A stretch of DNA of 14,745 nt from Baffinella frigidus. Its lineage: Eukaryota > Cryptophyceae > Cryptomonadales > Baffinellaceae. The first letter of the stretch is position 1; each line of letters begins with the position of its first letter. Shown piece after piece: positions 8,901-11,229 of the stretch. The stretch spans positions 5,933 through 20,677 of the forward strand of contig MU646620.1 of NCBI GenBank assembly GCA_026770585.1. The letters are read 5' to 3'. Under the pieces are notes generated by a model, which saw only the letters and a program-made list of their open reading frames with translations, did no database searches and was not told the origin of the DNA. The position numbers and the translations under genes are program-made.

Positions 8901-11190
8901 GGCCGCTGATGAGCGGACGACAACTCAAGACACGGAGGTTGCCAACCCCTGAACCCTGAACCCTACACACCACACACGAAACCGTAAACCCCAAACACTA
9001 AACACTGAACCGTTAACACTAAACCCGAAACCCTTACCCCTAAACCCTCAACCCTGCACCCTAACTCCTGAACCGTAAACCCTACACCCTGACACCTAAA
9101 CCCTCATCCCTACACTCTACACTCTAAACCCTACTTCCTACACCCTGCACCCTCAAACCTAAACCCTTAACTTATAACCCCAAACCCAAACCCCTAAAAC
9201 CTAAACTCTAAGCCCTAAACCCTAAACCCTAAGCCCTAAACCCTAAACCCTAAACCCTAAACCCTAAACCCTAAACTCTGAAGTCGGGACGGTCGGGAGG
9301 GGTGGTCGGGGGGCCCCGCCTGATGCAGGGCGTTCTCAGAAAAGAATTTATTAGAGCCATTCCGGTAGGACTTGTCGCGTTTTCGACTTCGAGATTTCAA
9401 GATTTCAGACTTCAAAACGGTTTTGAAGGGCGTAAAACGTTTTAAAACACACCGTTTCAAATCGCATGGTACAAATGAAGTCTCGAAGTCTCGAAGTCTC
9501 GAAATCGAAAACGCGACAAGTCCTACCGGAACAGCTCTAACAGGCTTAATAGGAAACTAAGGAGTATTTTTACACATCCAATCAACAGACATTCACGGTA
9601 GAATCGAGGGGTTCCACATACCAACCCTCCCTGGTTCGGTTGCTGCCCTGGGACAACTTCTGCCCTGCCACGTTGAGTAACGTTCCAGCGTGAGTTTCAG
9701 GTGGGTAATTTAGTAACATTTGAAGGTGGGCCTCAGATGGCGTTTAGTACCATTCGCGGTTGCGTCTCTGCAGCGTCTAGCAAACTTTCGTGGGGAGGTC
9801 TCAGGTGACTAATTTAGTAACCTTCCTCTGCGAGTCTCAGGTGACTTATATAGTTCAATTTGAGGGTGGGTCTCAGGTGGGTTTGAGTAACATTCGCGGG
9901 TGGGTCGCAGGTGGCTAAGTTGGTAACATTCGGGGGTGGGTTTCAGGTGGTCAATTTAGTAAAATCTGAAGGTGTGTCTCGGGCGGCTAAGTTCGTAACA
10001 TTGGCGGGTGGGTTGCAGGTGACTACGTCATTTCTATTCCGCGGCGAGTCCCAGGTGGCGTTGAGCAACATTCGCGGGTGGGTTTCAGGTGGCGGACATC
10101 TTCGAAGAGCTTCTTGCAACGCCCTAAGCCATCACGCTCCCCTGCTTCTTTCGGGGAATTGACTATTGGCGACCCGCTGTCGAGCCAACTCGGCACATTT
10201 AAGACAGCCAGGACCGGGATTCCGGTCCTGGCTTTTCATTTTAAAAGTCCATTTCCTTCAGGATTCAGGTTAAAGTTTTTAAAATCGTGTCCCGTCCTCG
10301 CTCGGTAGCGGCCCCTCCAACTCTCTGGCGTGGTGGGACACCTCCGGGCGCGTTTCGTAACACTACTTTAGACGTGACCGGGAGCAATCATAAGTTGACA
10401 CAGGAGAAGAATGTACAGGATCCTTTCCATTCTGCCAAAAGTTGACTCACGCCCGCTGATGAGTTGACTTTTGCGATTGACCACCCTCAGGTCTAGCGTA
10501 GTTCGCGGGTGAGTCTCTGCAGCGTCTGGTAACCTTTCCTGGGCGTACGGTAGGAGGTCCTAGGCAATGCCGTAGGCCTAACTACCCCATTTTCAGGCCG
10601 TTGTAGACTCTGGCGTGGTGGGACACCTCTTGGACCGTTCCGTAACATTCGCGGGTCAGTCTCTGCAGCGTCTAGGAACCTTTCCTGGGCGAGTCTTTGG
10701 TAACATTCCTGTGCGCATCTCAGGTGGTTAATGCAGTAACATGCGCGGGTGGGTTTCAGGTGGCCAAGATCTTCGAGGAGCTGCTTGACCTAATTTCGTG
10801 GGGAGGTCTCAGGCCACTAATTTAGTAACATTCCTCTTCGAGTCTCAGGTGACTCATGTACAGGTGGTTGATGCAGTGACATCCGCGGGTGGGTTTCAGG
10901 TGGCCAAGATCTTTGAGGAGCTTCTTGAGGACGAAGTTGGCCACGGGAAATAATGGGAAATCGAGAAATTGGAGCCATTTTGTCAACTTTTGAGAAATTT
11001 AGTACCATGAATTTCTCAAAAGTGGACGAAATGGCTCCAATTTTCCCATTTTTCCATTTTTCGGTGGCCAACTTCTCTGCACAGCGCTCTAACATTCGCG
11101 GGCGGTTTTCAGGTGGCCAAGATCTTCGAGGAGCTTCTTGAGGACGCTGGGACAGCCCAGGTCTCTCCCTTTGGGTTTGGGGTCTAGGGT

Positions 11191-11229
<39 letters not shown>

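Larger units (their letters stand above)
10316..10655 (+). repeat. Direct repeat CTCTGGCGTGGTGGGACACC (two copies)
   Basis: CTCTGGCGTGGTGGGACACC then TC...TTCGTAACA at about 10322-10361 recurs at about 10613-10650. The first copy leads into the dispersed repeat at 10363; the second leads back into the acceptor minisatellite. Confidence 0.65.

Noticed and set aside
10206-10233. Bacterial-type intrinsic terminator
   Set aside because: The hairpin and T-rich tail fit in form, but the surroundings are eukaryotic introns with no bacterial gene.
9670-10900. CRISPR array
   Set aside because: Units are imperfect, directly adjacent without spacers, and carry splice-acceptor sequence in a eukaryotic intron.
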